A stretch of DNA of 33,180 bases from Rickettsiales bacterium (GCA_947459535.1 CANHDY010000007.1:1-33180), one strand, 5' to 3'. Positions 7,721 to 15,481 are shown, counted from the first letter of the stretch. A program made the numbers and translations. Notes: generated from the letters alone by a model not told the origin.

Positions 7721-8895
7721 TGCCGCTGATAGACACGGCGGGTCGGTCCTTTGGGAGCGGGCTTGCCTTGAGTTGTTAAGGTGCCGGGATAGCGCGCAAT
7801 CTCGTTGCAACGCTCAACCATGTCGTTCATACGGCAGACACCTTGCTGAAAACGGTAGGTATTCGAAGGCATGGTATCCAGCTGGTTGAACACCGAACGC
7901 TGTGCTTTATTCACAATATTGTCGGTGTATTTACGACCGGTTTCAAAAGTGTTTTCCAGAAGTTCGCGCTGCGACAATATCTGCGCTTCATGTGAGGCAA
8001 TCGCGCTGGCGAGTGCCTCCGGCGTAAGCTCCGTGGTTTGCCCCGCATCGCGGCAGTAAGACCAGTATTGAAACGCGCAGGTGTTGAAAGCGAGGTTGAA
8101 CTGCGCCTGCTTGAACTCTTCAGATGCCCATTTGCCCTCTTTTTCCGCCGCTTCTTTTTCTTGTGCCTGCCTTAGCTGCTCCCACTGCTGTTCTTGCTCA
8201 AGTTTTTGCTTTTCAATCAGCTCAGCGGTCTGGCGGCTTTCTTCCAGCGCATCGGCGGCAGCTTTATTCGTGATATTTTTCTGCTGCTCTTCCTGCGCTT
8301 TATATTGCTCTTCGAGTGCTTTGCTCAGCGCCTTGTATTGCTCGGTGATTTTATCAGTTTCTGCCTTCACAAAATCATCCATGAGCTTCACGATGTCGGT
8401 GTGCCCCTCACGAAATGCGATGGTGCGGGCGATGTTGCCTGTATAATCTACTGAGTAGTAATTGATTTTATTTTCCAGCAGCAGCGTCACCACCTCGCGG
8501 TTGCCCTTGCGCGCCGCATAAAACAGGGCGCTTTGGTTTTCCTTGTCCTTGGCGTTGATATCCGCGCCTGCTTCAAGCAGGGCTTTGACTACGTTGATGC
8601 CCTCCTTGTCAGCACGCGCCGCCGCAAGGCTTAGAAGCGGTACGCCCTTATCATCCTTGCTGTCCGGTGAGACGCCCTGCGTGATGAGCAGTTTGACATC
8701 GTCCGCGCGGCCGAGATTCACACGGTAAACCGCTTCGCTGAGCTGCGCCTGTGTATTGCCAGATGTTTCTGAGCTGGCTACTGGCGGGCTTGCTGCCGGC
8801 GCCTCGGCAGGCTGCGCCGCTGCCATTACCGGTAGTGCGGCAAGCGTGATGAAAAATGAAGCGCGGCAGAGAAAACCACGTGCTACAGGTCGCAT
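7708..8895 (-). CDS. Exported ankyrin-repeat and coiled-coil protein
   Basis: The product has 395 residues. I chose the ATG at 8893-8895 because a strong AAGGAG lies 3 bp upstream and it starts a clean signal peptide (MRPVARGFLCRASFFITLAA, cleavage near VMAAAQP); an upstream ATG at 8950-8952 would put 19 residues in front of it. After an Ala/Pro/Ser-rich linker there are three to four ankyrin repeats at about residues 55-165 (GRADDVKLLITQG, NVVKALLEAGADINAKD, NQSALFYAARKGNREVVTLLL, GHTDIVKLMDDF). A Glu/Gln/Lys-rich coiled coil follows at about 170-255, then a cysteine-containing C-terminal region (CAFQYWSYCRDAG; CRMNDMVERC) that may be disulfide-bonded. It ends inside aas. The partner is unknown; periplasmic scaffold or secreted interactor are both possible. 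Confidence 0.78.
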   Translation of the reverse strand: MRPVARGFLCRASFFITLAALPVMAAAQPAEAPAASPPVASSETSGNTQAQLSEAVYRVNLGRADDVKLLITQGVSPDSKDDKGVPLLSLAAARADKEGINVVKALLEAGADINAKDKENQSALFYAARKGNREVVTLLLENKINYYSVDYTGNIARTIAFREGHTDIVKLMDDFVKAETDKITEQYKALSKALEEQYKAQEEQQKNITNKAAADALEESRQTAELIEKQKLEQEQQWEQLRQAQEKEAAEKEGKWASEEFKQAQFNLAFNTCAFQYWSYCRDAGQTTELTPEALASAIASHEAQILSQRELLENTFETGRKYTDNIVNKAQRSVFNQLDTMPSNTYRFQQGVCRMNDMVERCNEIARYPGTLTTQGKPAPKGPTRRVYQRHYSR

Positions 8896-8900
8896 GACTC

Positions 8901-8930
8901 CTTGAACTCCTTGTGGGCGGTTACCATATT
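8901..8930 (+). promoter_or_regulatory. Heat-shock (sigma-32 type) promoter for htpG
   Basis: CTTGAA (8901-8906) and CCATAT (8924-8929) are separated by 17 bp, and the -10 lies about 35 bp before the htpG ATG at 8965. From memory, the alphaproteobacterial RpoH consensus is CTTGAA plus CCANAT at about this spacing, and htpG is a standard RpoH target. A start at 8902 would lie inside this promoter, which supports 8965. Confidence 0.62.
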
Positions 8931-8964
8931 CCCTACGCACATCATAACCCATTTAAAGACAGAT

Positions 8965-10830
8965 ATGACTGAAAATCATCAAGAATTACTTAAATTTAAT
9001 GCAGAAATCAGCAAAGTGCTGAAACTGATGATCCATTCCCTTTATACCAATAAGGGAATTTTCCTGCGCGAATTAGTGTCAAACAGTTCCGATGCATGTG
9101 ACAAGCTGCGTCATCTCGCCATCACCGCGCCTGAGCTGGTGGCTGATAATCCTGAATTTTTTATTGATGTACGGGTGGATAAAGCGGCCAGAACCATCAC
9201 TGTGGCGGATAATGGCATCGGCATGAGCCGCGAGGAGCTGATCGCCAACCTTGGCACCATTGCAAAATCCGGCACGCAGGAGTTTTTAAGCCAGCTTTCC
9301 GGCGAAAGCCAGAAAGACAGCCCGCTGATTGGCCAGTTCGGTGTTGGGTTTTATGCCTCGTTCATGGTGGCGGATCGTGTGCGCGTGGTATCGCGCCGCG
9401 CCGGTAGCGACACGGCCTATGCATGGGAATCGGCAGGGGAGGGCGAATTTTCCATCGCGCCAGCAGAAAAAAATACACGCGGCACCGAGATTACGCTCTT
9501 TGTCAAAGAAACTGAAGATGACTATCTCGACAGCTACCGGCTGCGCCATATTCTGACGACCTATTCTGACCATATTGCCTTCCCGATCTGGCTGGAAGAC
9601 GCGGATCAGCAGCGCCAGCAGGTCAATAGCGCCGGTGCATTGTGGATGCGTCAGAAAAGCGACATCACGCCGGAGCAATATCGCGAGTTTTATCAGCATG
9701 TCGCCCACTCGCCGGAAGAACCATGGCTCACACTGCATAACAAGGTGGAGGGTAAGCTGGAATATACCAGCCTGCTGTTTATTCCCGCTATCAAGCCGTT
9801 TGACCTGTTTCATCCCGACAGAAAACGCCGCTTGAAGCTGTATGTACGCCGCGTGTTCATCACGGAAGATAATGTGGAGCTGGTGCCCGGCTATCTTCGT
9901 TTTCTACGCGGGATTGTTGACTCGCAGGATCTGCCGCTGAATATCAGCCGCGAGACGCTGCAGCACAGCACCGTGCTTGGTAAGATTCGTGATTCGCTGG
10001 TATCCCGCGTGCTGTCTGAGCTGCGCAAAAAAGCAGACAGCGATCTGAATGCCTACATGACATTCTGGAACCTGTTTGGCTCAGTACTGAAAGAAGGGCT
10101 ATGTGAAGCAACCAGCCCACGCGAGCAGATTCTTGAGGTGTCGCGCTTTTATTCGAGCGATCAGACCGCGGGTGAAACCACCTCGCTTGATGATTACATA
10201 GCACGCATGAAACCCGGCCAGGAAGATATCTATTATCTGACCGGTGAAAATCTTGCCAGCCTTCGTGCCAGCCCGCAGATTGAAGGCTTTACCGCGCGCG
10301 GTATTGAGGTGCTGCTTCTGTGTGACCATGTGGATGATTTCTGGGTGAACGTGATCAGCAGCTATAAGAATAAGCCGCTGAAATCAGTCACCCGCGCCGA
10401 CATCAAGCTTGAGCCGTTTCCGCTGGTGAATCCGCCGAAAGAAACAGACAGCCCGCCCGCCGCGCCCGCCGATACCGAGGCGCTCTGCGCACGCATCAAA
10501 GCCATTCTTGGCGAGGCGGTGAAGGATGTTCGCCCATCGGACAAACTCGCATCAAGCGCGGTGTGCCTGGCGGTGGAGGAAGGGGCAATGGATATCCGCC
10601 TTGAGCGATTCCTGCTGGAGCAGCGCCAGCTTCAGGCAGCCGCACCCAAGATTCTGGAGATCAACCCTTCGCACCCGATTATCAGGGGTATGGCGGCGCG
10701 CGAATCGATTGATGATGTTGTGTGGCTGCTGCTGGATCAGGCGCGCATTATGGAAGGCGAAACCATCAGCGATCCCGCGGCGTTCACCCGCCGGCTGCAG
10801 TCATTCGTTGAGAAGAGCATGGCGGCATGA
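8965..10830 (+). CDS. htpG: Chaperone HtpG (bacterial Hsp90)
   Basis: HtpG is a cytosolic ATP-dependent dimeric chaperone. The 621-residue product has the normal length. The N-terminal GHKL ATPase domain shows IHSLYTNKGIFLRELVSN (ATP-binding Glu and Asn), DNGIGM, LGTIAKSGTQEF and the glycine-rich lid IGQFGVGFYASF. The middle domain has EEPWLTLHNKVEGKLEY, RRLKLYVRRVFITED and the catalytic-arginine loop region DLPLNISRETLQ. The C-terminal dimerisation domain ends around ARIMEGETISDPAAFTRRLQ. The chosen ATG lies downstream of the candidate heat-shock promoter and begins MTENHQELLKFNAEI, as in other HtpG proteins. It is divergent from the ankyrin-protein gene. Confidence 0.97.
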   Translation: MTENHQELLKFNAEISKVLKLMIHSLYTNKGIFLRELVSNSSDACDKLRHLAITAPELVADNPEFFIDVRVDKAARTITVADNGIGMSREELIANLGTIAKSGTQEFLSQLSGESQKDSPLIGQFGVGFYASFMVADRVRVVSRRAGSDTAYAWESAGEGEFSIAPAEKNTRGTEITLFVKETEDDYLDSYRLRHILTTYSDHIAFPIWLEDADQQRQQVNSAGALWMRQKSDITPEQYREFYQHVAHSPEEPWLTLHNKVEGKLEYTSLLFIPAIKPFDLFHPDRKRRLKLYVRRVFITEDNVELVPGYLRFLRGIVDSQDLPLNISRETLQHSTVLGKIRDSLVSRVLSELRKKADSDLNAYMTFWNLFGSVLKEGLCEATSPREQILEVSRFYSSDQTAGETTSLDDYIARMKPGQEDIYYLTGENLASLRASPQIEGFTARGIEVLLLCDHVDDFWVNVISSYKNKPLKSVTRADIKLEPFPLVNPPKETDSPPAAPADTEALCARIKAILGEAVKDVRPSDKLASSAVCLAVEEGAMDIRLERFLLEQRQLQAAAPKILEINPSHPIIRGMAARESIDDVVWLLLDQARIMEGETISDPAAFTRRLQSFVEKSMAA

Positions 10831-10848
10831 ACGAGTTGTGCTGGGGCG

Positions 10849-10890
10849 GCGGCGACCCAGTATGAAATATTTTTTAATATATTTCGCCGC
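10849..10890. other. Hairpin between htpG and the GGDEF gene
   Basis: GCGGCGA (10849-10855) pairs with TCGCCGC (10884-10890), and inside it GAAATAT (10864-10870) pairs with ATATTTC (10879-10885). The two stems overlap at one end and so are alternatives or a combined fold. No T-run follows, so it is not a standard terminator. It could be an RNA processing or leader structure for the downstream gene. Confidence 0.4.
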
Positions 10891-10946
10891 AAAACCGACT
10901 ATGATGCACTAGCGGCTGATACCAGAAACACGCCCAGACATTCGCC

Positions 10947-11975
10947 ATGAAAAAAAAGCAACCCAGCGCCCTCAAGGGCTATGTACGTAAAGCGCCGGAC
11001 AATGCCGAAAGCTATACCAGCGCGGTGGTGGATGAGCTGCGCGCCGAAATCACTTTGCTGACCTCCTATTCCAACGATGTGATTTACCGCCTGCGCTATG
11101 ATACCATGCAATATGATTACATCAGCCCATCGGTGGTGCGGCTGCTGGGCTTTTCGCAGGATGAGATGAAGAAACTGAGCATCCGCTCACTGATTCTGGA
11201 AACAAGGCTGGTGAGCAATGCGCTCAAAATCATCGATTCGTTCAGCAAATTTGAAGAAGACCGAAAGCGCGGCGAAGTCAGCAAATGGCAGGCCGACTAT
11301 CTGATGCGCACCAAAGATGGCCGCAAAATCTGGGTCGCGGATATTTCTTACCCATGGTTTGACGAATCGGGCAATATTGTTGGCTCTGTCGGCAGCCTGC
11401 GCGATATCAGTGAGCGTGTCGCCGCCGAAACGCAGGCGAAGGAAGACATCGCCCGCATGGCAAGCACCGATCAGCTGACCGGCCTTTCCAGCCGCAGCGT
11501 CTTTTTTGACCGTCTTGAGGAAGAGCTGCGCCGTATCAAGCGTAATCGGGATGATCTTTCGATTCTGCTGATCGATATTGATCATTTCCGTAATATTAAC
11601 AACAACTATGGCCAGCAGGCCGGCGATAAGGTGCTGGTCGGGGTGGCAAAAATCATCAGCTCGTGCCTGCGCGAAACCGATACCGGCGCGCGAATTGGCG
11701 GCGAAGAATTTGCCGTCATCCTGCCGGAAACTCCGGCGAACGGCGCGTTCTGGGTCGGCGAACGCATCCGCTCCAGCATCGCCAAGCAGATGTTTCATTT
11801 AAATGAACAAAATCCGATGGTCGGCTGCACGGTTTCCGTGGGGATAGCCTCCGCGCGTTTTGACCAGAATCTCGACAGCGAAACGCTGTATAAAACCGCT
11901 GATAAGCGCCTGTTTATCGCCAAACATACCGGCCGCAACCAGGTCTCGATGGACGAGATTGTGGAGATGCATTGA
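10947..11975 (+). CDS. PAS-GGDEF diguanylate cyclase
   Basis: The 342-residue soluble protein has a basic N-terminal tail, a PAS/PAC sensory domain at about residues 40-155 (SNDVIYRLRYDTMQYDYISP, GSVGSLRDISERV) and a GGDEF domain at about 170-335. The active-site motif is GGEEF at residues 251-255, a permitted variant of GGDEF, preceded by DIDHFRNINNNYG. An RxxD inhibitory c-di-GMP site (RETD, residues 242-245) lies five residues before it, so product inhibition is expected. LTGLSSRSVFFDRL marks the domain start. It should make cyclic di-GMP in response to a signal sensed by PAS; the ligand is not identifiable. No EAL domain is present. Confidence 0.92.
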   Translation: MKKKQPSALKGYVRKAPDNAESYTSAVVDELRAEITLLTSYSNDVIYRLRYDTMQYDYISPSVVRLLGFSQDEMKKLSIRSLILETRLVSNALKIIDSFSKFEEDRKRGEVSKWQADYLMRTKDGRKIWVADISYPWFDESGNIVGSVGSLRDISERVAAETQAKEDIARMASTDQLTGLSSRSVFFDRLEEELRRIKRNRDDLSILLIDIDHFRNINNNYGQQAGDKVLVGVAKIISSCLRETDTGARIGGEEFAVILPETPANGAFWVGERIRSSIAKQMFHLNEQNPMVGCTVSVGIASARFDQNLDSETLYKTADKRLFIAKHTGRNQVSMDEIVEMH

Positions 11976-12046
11976 CTGGATATTAGTGGTCGGGGCGAGT
12001 AAACACATTTAGAACCTGTCCGGAAATGAGATTGGCGATATTTCAA

Positions 12047-12074
12047 TTGTCTAGCAAGATACCTCGATTATACT
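12047..12074 (+). promoter_or_regulatory. Sigma-70 promoter for the membrane-protein gene at 12103
   Basis: TTGTCT (12047-12052) and TATACT (12069-12074) are separated by 16 bp, placing a start site about 20 bp before the ATG at 12103. The rest of the 11976-12102 gap shows nothing else. Confidence 0.55.
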
Positions 12075-12102
12075 ACCGGAATAATTCTCCAAAAGACTAC
12101 TT

Positions 12103-12618
12103 ATGCAAACCGTCCAATTCATACTATCGATAGCCATATTTCTTGGGAGTTTGTATTTGCTTTCTTTCTGCATTCGCAAAGGACGAAGCGCGTGGCGCTT
12201 GTGGTCAGATAAGCATAAGCCCTTTAACCCAATGTTACTATTATTGTTATCCATAGCTGTTTATTATGGCACGGGATACGCATTAGGAATTATAGCAATT
12301 TTCGCTAATATTCTCGTATGGGGAAGATGGAATATATTCGGTTATATTATGCCGTTCTTGCCTTTCATTGCAGGTTTTCTCATTGGCCGCATGATTGGGA
12401 AGCATCAAAAGAATAAGACTGGAATTGCATTATCGATAGTAATCCCTTTGGTTCCGGCTCTTGGAGAGGGGATGTTTTTTCACGCAGCCTACTTAACAGT
12501 AATAATGCATCCAGTGCCGCACTATGAAATTGCATTTCCAACCATTTTGTTTTTTCCGGTGCTTATGGCCATTTCTTATTTCGGGTACAGAATAGGAAGT
12601 AAGGGAACTACTGCATGA
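12103..12618 (+). CDS. Hypothetical integral membrane protein
   Basis: This is a 171-residue protein with about five hydrophobic segments: residues 4-22, 45-70, 75-100, 108-135 and 143-165. A cluster of charged and aromatic residues (RKGRSAWRLWSDKHKP) follows the first helix. GRMIGKHQKNK forms a cytoplasmic-type basic loop. I do not recognise the family. The gene is visibly richer in A+T than its neighbours and uses codons such as TTA, ATA and AAT more often, consistent with recent acquisition. It has its own promoter and lies between the diguanylate cyclase gene and a GIY-YIG gene, in a short accessory stretch next to tRNA-Pro. Confidence 0.6.
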   Translation: MQTVQFILSIAIFLGSLYLLSFCIRKGRSAWRLWSDKHKPFNPMLLLLLSIAVYYGTGYALGIIAIFANILVWGRWNIFGYIMPFLPFIAGFLIGRMIGKHQKNKTGIALSIVIPLVPALGEGMFFHAAYLTVIMHPVPHYEIAFPTILFFPVLMAISYFGYRIGSKGTTA

Positions 12619-12680
12619 ACAGTCAGACCGATTAGATTCGAACCTAAAAACATTAGGCGAAACAATACACTAATTTTCGA

Positions 12681-12923
12681 TTACCAAAAGTGTTTTGAGG
12701 CAAAGGCTTTTCCAGAACCTGTTTTGAGATAGTACTCAAATTCCTGAGCTTTTCTTTTATCTTTAAAAGCAAAATAGCATTCCAGTTCCCACGGGGCATA
12801 CTTAGCGGTATGTTTCGACTCACCGGCATTGTGTGCCCGCAGTCGCGCCTTTAAATCTTCTGTAAAGCCAATATAGATTTGGTCAGGAAAATTGATGCTT
12901 CTCAGTAAGTAGACGTAGAACAT
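12681..12923 (-). CDS. GIY-YIG family endonuclease, small stand-alone type
   Basis: This 80-residue protein belongs to the single-domain GIY-YIG (UPF0213-like) nucleases. It has the paired motif YVYLLRS ... IYIGFTEDLKARLRAHNAG, with the conserved Tyr and Arg, and a downstream glutamate in the helix AQEFEYYLKTGSGKAFASKHFW. A GGAG Shine-Dalgarno precedes the ATG. The domain makes single-strand or double-strand DNA cuts in related enzymes; the role of the short stand-alone versions is unsettled. A palindromic repeat and then tRNA-Pro lie immediately upstream. A second GIY-YIG gene, at 27762, is likewise bracketed by repeats. The two proteins are only distantly similar. Confidence 0.85.
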   Translation of the reverse strand: MFYVYLLRSINFPDQIYIGFTEDLKARLRAHNAGESKHTAKYAPWELECYFAFKDKRKAQEFEYYLKTGSGKAFASKHFW

Positions 12924-12934
12924 ATTTTCTCCAG

Positions 12935-13036
12935 CCCTCCTACGCCCTTCGGGCTACGAAGGGCACTCCTTCGCCTAAGAACGGCATTCGTGTGTATTAC
13001 TGGCGTAAGCCAACCGAAGCCGTAGGCGAAGGGTGG
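12935..13036. repeat. Palindromic repeat abutting tRNA-Pro
   Basis: The left part is a hairpin of the type CGCCCTTCGGGCTACGAAGGG. The main inverted repeat pairs CACTCCTTCGCCTA (12964-12977) with TAGGCGAAGGGTGG (13023-13036). The right arm overlaps the encoded CCA end of the tRNA gene by three bases, so the element sits exactly at the tRNA 3' terminus. It separates tRNA-Pro from the GIY-YIG gene. Confidence 0.75.
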
Positions 13037-13110
13037 TCGGAGTGAAAGGATTCGAACCTTCGGCCCCTACGTCCCGAACGTAGTGCTCTACCGGGCTGAG
13101 CTACACTCCG
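13034..13110 (-). tRNA. tRNA-Pro (anticodon CGG)
   Basis: The 77-nt minus-strand gene folds into a complete cloverleaf. The acceptor stem CGGAGTG/CACTCCG carries discriminator A and an encoded CCA. The D-arm is GCTC-AGCCCGGTA-GAGC. The anticodon stem is CTACG/CGTAG with loop TTCGGGA, giving anticodon CGG for proline codon CCG. The variable loop is five bases and the T-arm is GAAGG-TTCGAAT-CCTTT, with one G-T pair. The small open frame on the same strand here is not a gene. Confidence 0.97.
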
Positions 13111-13281
13111 ACAGTAAACCGGTGGATTGCCCTTATAGTCACTCGCAAAAGCCAGTGCAAGTGCTAGTTGGGATGAGCTGACCGCCGCAAATGGTGTGGC
13201 AGAGGCGATGGGTGGCGGCGCATGACTCATCGCATGATGAGGCCGGGCAGGCATAGCCGCCGCGATAAAACATGCCGGCGC

Positions 13282-13863
13282 TTAGGGACGTGTCTGGTTT
13301 GTGTTTTCCGTGGGAATAGATAAAGAGGCGGGCGGTTTTTTAAACGCTTTGTAGATGATGCTGTCACCCGGCTTAATAACCCATGATTCATGCACGCCGC
13401 CACGCAGAAATAACAGCGCAAGCACAGCACTCTGCGATGTAATCGGCTCGGCTAGCTCGGCTAGTTTGAGCTGCGGATAAATTTCGCGGATGACCCCTTC
13501 CTTATCAATGAGCAATATATCCAGCGGCGCATATTGAGAGGAGGGGGGGATGGTGGCGATCTCTTCTTTCGGCATCATCAGCATGACGGCCTGATGATCG
13601 GCCGGGCTGCTGAGGTTAAACCAGCCATTTTGTGATACCAGCGTCGCTGCATCACGTATTTCGGTATCCAGCCTGATATCTGGCCGCATCTGCTGCTCTC
13701 CCGGTGTTTGCCACGGCATTACGGGCTCTGGCACGGGCTGTGCGCGACGAATGACAACCTCCTCTTTGCTGAAAAGAATGGGAGCATTAGCGGCTGTGGC
13801 GTTCGATGATGGCATCATCAACATCATCACAGTAAACATGATTGCTGTGTGGATGATCTTCAT
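13282..13863 (-). CDS. Exported protein, probable diverged DUF192 paralogue
   Basis: This 193-residue protein has a signal peptide (MKIIHTAIMFTVMMLMMPSS, cleavage near NATAANA). I did not recognise it alone, but its second half lines up with the DUF192 protein encoded just upstream: LDILLIDKEGVIREIYPQ against LDMLFINAQGVVVHIAPR, then SQSAVLALLFLRGG against KQPVSGVLELLAGT, then IKPGDSIIYKAF against IAVGSRVIHPHF. The family's RGLMYR and SMWMKNT segments are not preserved, so it has lost the family's most conserved surface. Its ATG overlaps the upstream stop (ATGA), which implies translational coupling and joint function. The C-terminal tail after KKPPASL is low complexity. Function unknown. Confidence 0.62.
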   Translation of the reverse strand: MKIIHTAIMFTVMMLMMPSSNATAANAPILFSKEEVVIRRAQPVPEPVMPWQTPGEQQMRPDIRLDTEIRDAATLVSQNGWFNLSSPADHQAVMLMMPKEEIATIPPSSQYAPLDILLIDKEGVIREIYPQLKLAELAEPITSQSAVLALLFLRGGVHESWVIKPGDSIIYKAFKKPPASLSIPTENTNQTRP

Positions 13864-14348
13864 GGTGTTGTGCCAAAATGCGGGTGAATGACACGGCTGC
13901 CAACAGCAATGCCCGAAGCGGCGGCAGTGCCTGCCAGTAGCTCCAGCACCCCTGAAACAGGCTGCTTCGAATCTATGATTTCCTCGGAAAGGGGCGTGGT
14001 GCGCGGCGCGATGTGAACCACCACACCCTGCGCATTAATAAACAGCATATCCAGCGAGAGATAGGTGTTTTTCATCCACATGCTGATTGGCCGTTCACCT
14101 TCCCATAAAAACAGCATGCCTGCATCCGGCGCCATGGTTTTGCGGTACATCAGGCCGCGCGCCTGATCTTTTTCACGGGTGGCGATTTCCACCTGAAATT
14201 GAAGTGACGCGCCACTCATTGTGACAATGGTCAGCGGTTGGACAGGAAGTGCCTGAGCGGACGGCTGGCCAGCAAGGCTGTCCGCCAGTGCAGCGGTGAG
14301 TGGCTGAAATAAAAGAATAAATAGCGCTAGCTTGCAGAGGCGTGCCAT
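13860..14348 (-). CDS. DUF192 family exported protein
   Basis: The 162-residue product begins with a signal peptide (MARLCKLALFILLFQPLTAA, cleavage near ALAD). The DUF192 core follows: VEIATREKDQARGLMYRKTM, DAGMLFLW, SMWMKNTYLSLDMLFINAQG, then ISPLSEE-like and GVLELLAG segments, ending in IAVGSRVIHP. DUF192 proteins are small, conserved, mostly periplasmic beta-rich proteins of unknown role. I chose the ATG at 14346-14348, where the signal peptide begins; a GTG at 14381 would add 11 residues. Neither has a good Shine-Dalgarno. It is translationally coupled to the diverged paralogue and divergent from the octapeptide-repeat gene. Confidence 0.84.
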   Translation of the reverse strand: MARLCKLALFILLFQPLTAALADSLAGQPSAQALPVQPLTIVTMSGASLQFQVEIATREKDQARGLMYRKTMAPDAGMLFLWEGERPISMWMKNTYLSLDMLFINAQGVVVHIAPRTTPLSEEIIDSKQPVSGVLELLAGTAAASGIAVGSRVIHPHFGTTP

Positions 14349-14398
14349 TGTGACAATTTGATGAAATTTGAGGTTAACCACTAGGTTATTAGCGTTAA

Positions 14399-15481
14399 AT
14401 GCTATATACTGATTTCATGGTTGCTCCAAGACATTTTGGCGGAAGTCGTTCGGGCGGTCGCAGTAGTGCCGCCAGCGAGCTCGTTCGCTTTGAAATCATG
14501 AAAAAAGGCAAGCTCCCTCCAGCTGAGCGCTATAAGCGCATCATGAAAAAGAAGCTGGAAGAAAATAAAGAAAAAGCGCTCGGCTCTGCTTATAAAAAAC
14601 CATTCAGCCTGTCGGATAAAATCAATATCAAAAAACTCAGCCCACGCGCCGAGCAGGCGATGAAAGAAATCGCCATGAAAAAGGCGCGTAAGCTCGCCAA
14701 AGCGGAACGCCAGATGGTGATTGTTGAGGCAAGAAATTTCAACAACGGCAGCATTAACAAAAAAGGCGAAATTTTTGACGTTGCTGGCAACATGATTGGT
14801 AAGGTGAATACCAAAAATGGTGTGATTGCCACGAATAATGGCTGGTCGATTGGTAAGTATAAACCCAAATCCATGATGACCAACACGCTCATTACCGAAG
14901 CCATCAACAAACACAGCCCGCATTTTATTAACCTGCGCAGACAGCAGATGATGCAGGCGCAGGGTCAATCAGATTTTGGCGTGTATGGCCAAATTTCTGG
15001 GGATGTGATTAATGTCCATGGACCGGTTTCTGGCGCTTATGCTGGCACGGTGCATGGCCCCGCGCAAACAACCCTGACAAGCACTACTGAATTTCAGGCA
15101 CCTTATGGGGCGGATCTTGTCGGCTCCCGGCAGAATGTTGGTGTGACCGCCTGGGGCGTTCGCAGCGATAGCGTGCTTGGCACATTCGCAGATAACGTAT
15201 GGGGCGCAACCGGCGACAATGCCTGGGGTGGTTACAGCAGTGACGTATGGGGCGGCACAGGTGGGCAAAGCTTGTGGGGAACCAGCAGCGTAAAAATCTG
15301 GGGCACGGGCAACGGCGTGAACTATTTAAAGCCTATCACCAATGCCCTACGCGGGCTATTGGGTATGGTTTTTGGTTTTGCCAGCCGCAAAAACCGCGAC
15401 GCGCTGCGCCAGCTCAACCGCGCGGCATCTGCATCCGGCCGAAGCTCGGGCGCGCCCTCGCAGGCTGGCCGCCGCCGCTAG
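14399..15481 (+). CDS. Unknown protein with Trp-Gly octapeptide repeats
   Basis: This 360-residue protein belongs to no family I recognise. The N-terminal third is lysine-rich and helical (residues 30-110; ERYKRIMKKKLEENKEKALG, MKKARKLAKAERQ). The middle has GEIFDVAGNMIGKVNTKNG, a beta-type motif. Residues 251-307 are seven repeats with a tryptophan or leucine every eight residues (AWGVRSDS, VLGTFADN, VWGATGDN, AWGGYSSD, and so on). A short hydrophobic segment, LRGLLGMVFGFASR, and a basic Ser/Arg tail follow. There is no signal peptide. ATG 14417 is an alternative start; TATACT at 14404-14409 could be a -10 box, which would favour it. It lies divergent from the DUF192 pair and convergent with ydfG. 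Confidence 0.72.
   Translation: MLYTDFMVAPRHFGGSRSGGRSSAASELVRFEIMKKGKLPPAERYKRIMKKKLEENKEKALGSAYKKPFSLSDKINIKKLSPRAEQAMKEIAMKKARKLAKAERQMVIVEARNFNNGSINKKGEIFDVAGNMIGKVNTKNGVIATNNGWSIGKYKPKSMMTNTLITEAINKHSPHFINLRRQQMMQAQGQSDFGVYGQISGDVINVHGPVSGAYAGTVHGPAQTTLTSTTEFQAPYGADLVGSRQNVGVTAWGVRSDSVLGTFADNVWGATGDNAWGGYSSDVWGGTGGQSLWGTSSVKIWGTGNGVNYLKPITNALRGLLGMVFGFASRKNRDALRQLNRAASASGRSSGAPSQAGRRR
15149..15319 (+). repeat. 24-bp tandem coding repeat (octapeptide x7)
   Basis: Seven in-frame units, six of 24 bp and one of 27 bp, each encode a block of the form [A/V]-W-G-x-x-x-[D/S]-x. Tryptophan is replaced by leucine in the second unit. The DNA units have diverged at third codon positions, so the peptide period rather than the DNA is being conserved. 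Confidence 0.85.

Noticed and set aside
10849-10890. Rho-independent terminator of htpG
   Set aside because: The hairpin has no following T-run on either strand at the right place, so it is kept only as an unassigned structure.
12634-12650. T-arm-like sequence that might be a second tRNA or an attachment site
   Set aside because: Only 11 bases match the tRNA-Pro T-arm, a universally conserved motif. No cloverleaf can be built and there is no integrase.
12997-13254. Open reading frame across the tRNA-Pro region on the minus strand
   Set aside because: It is fully explained by the tRNA gene and flanking palindromic repeat and has no protein-like features.
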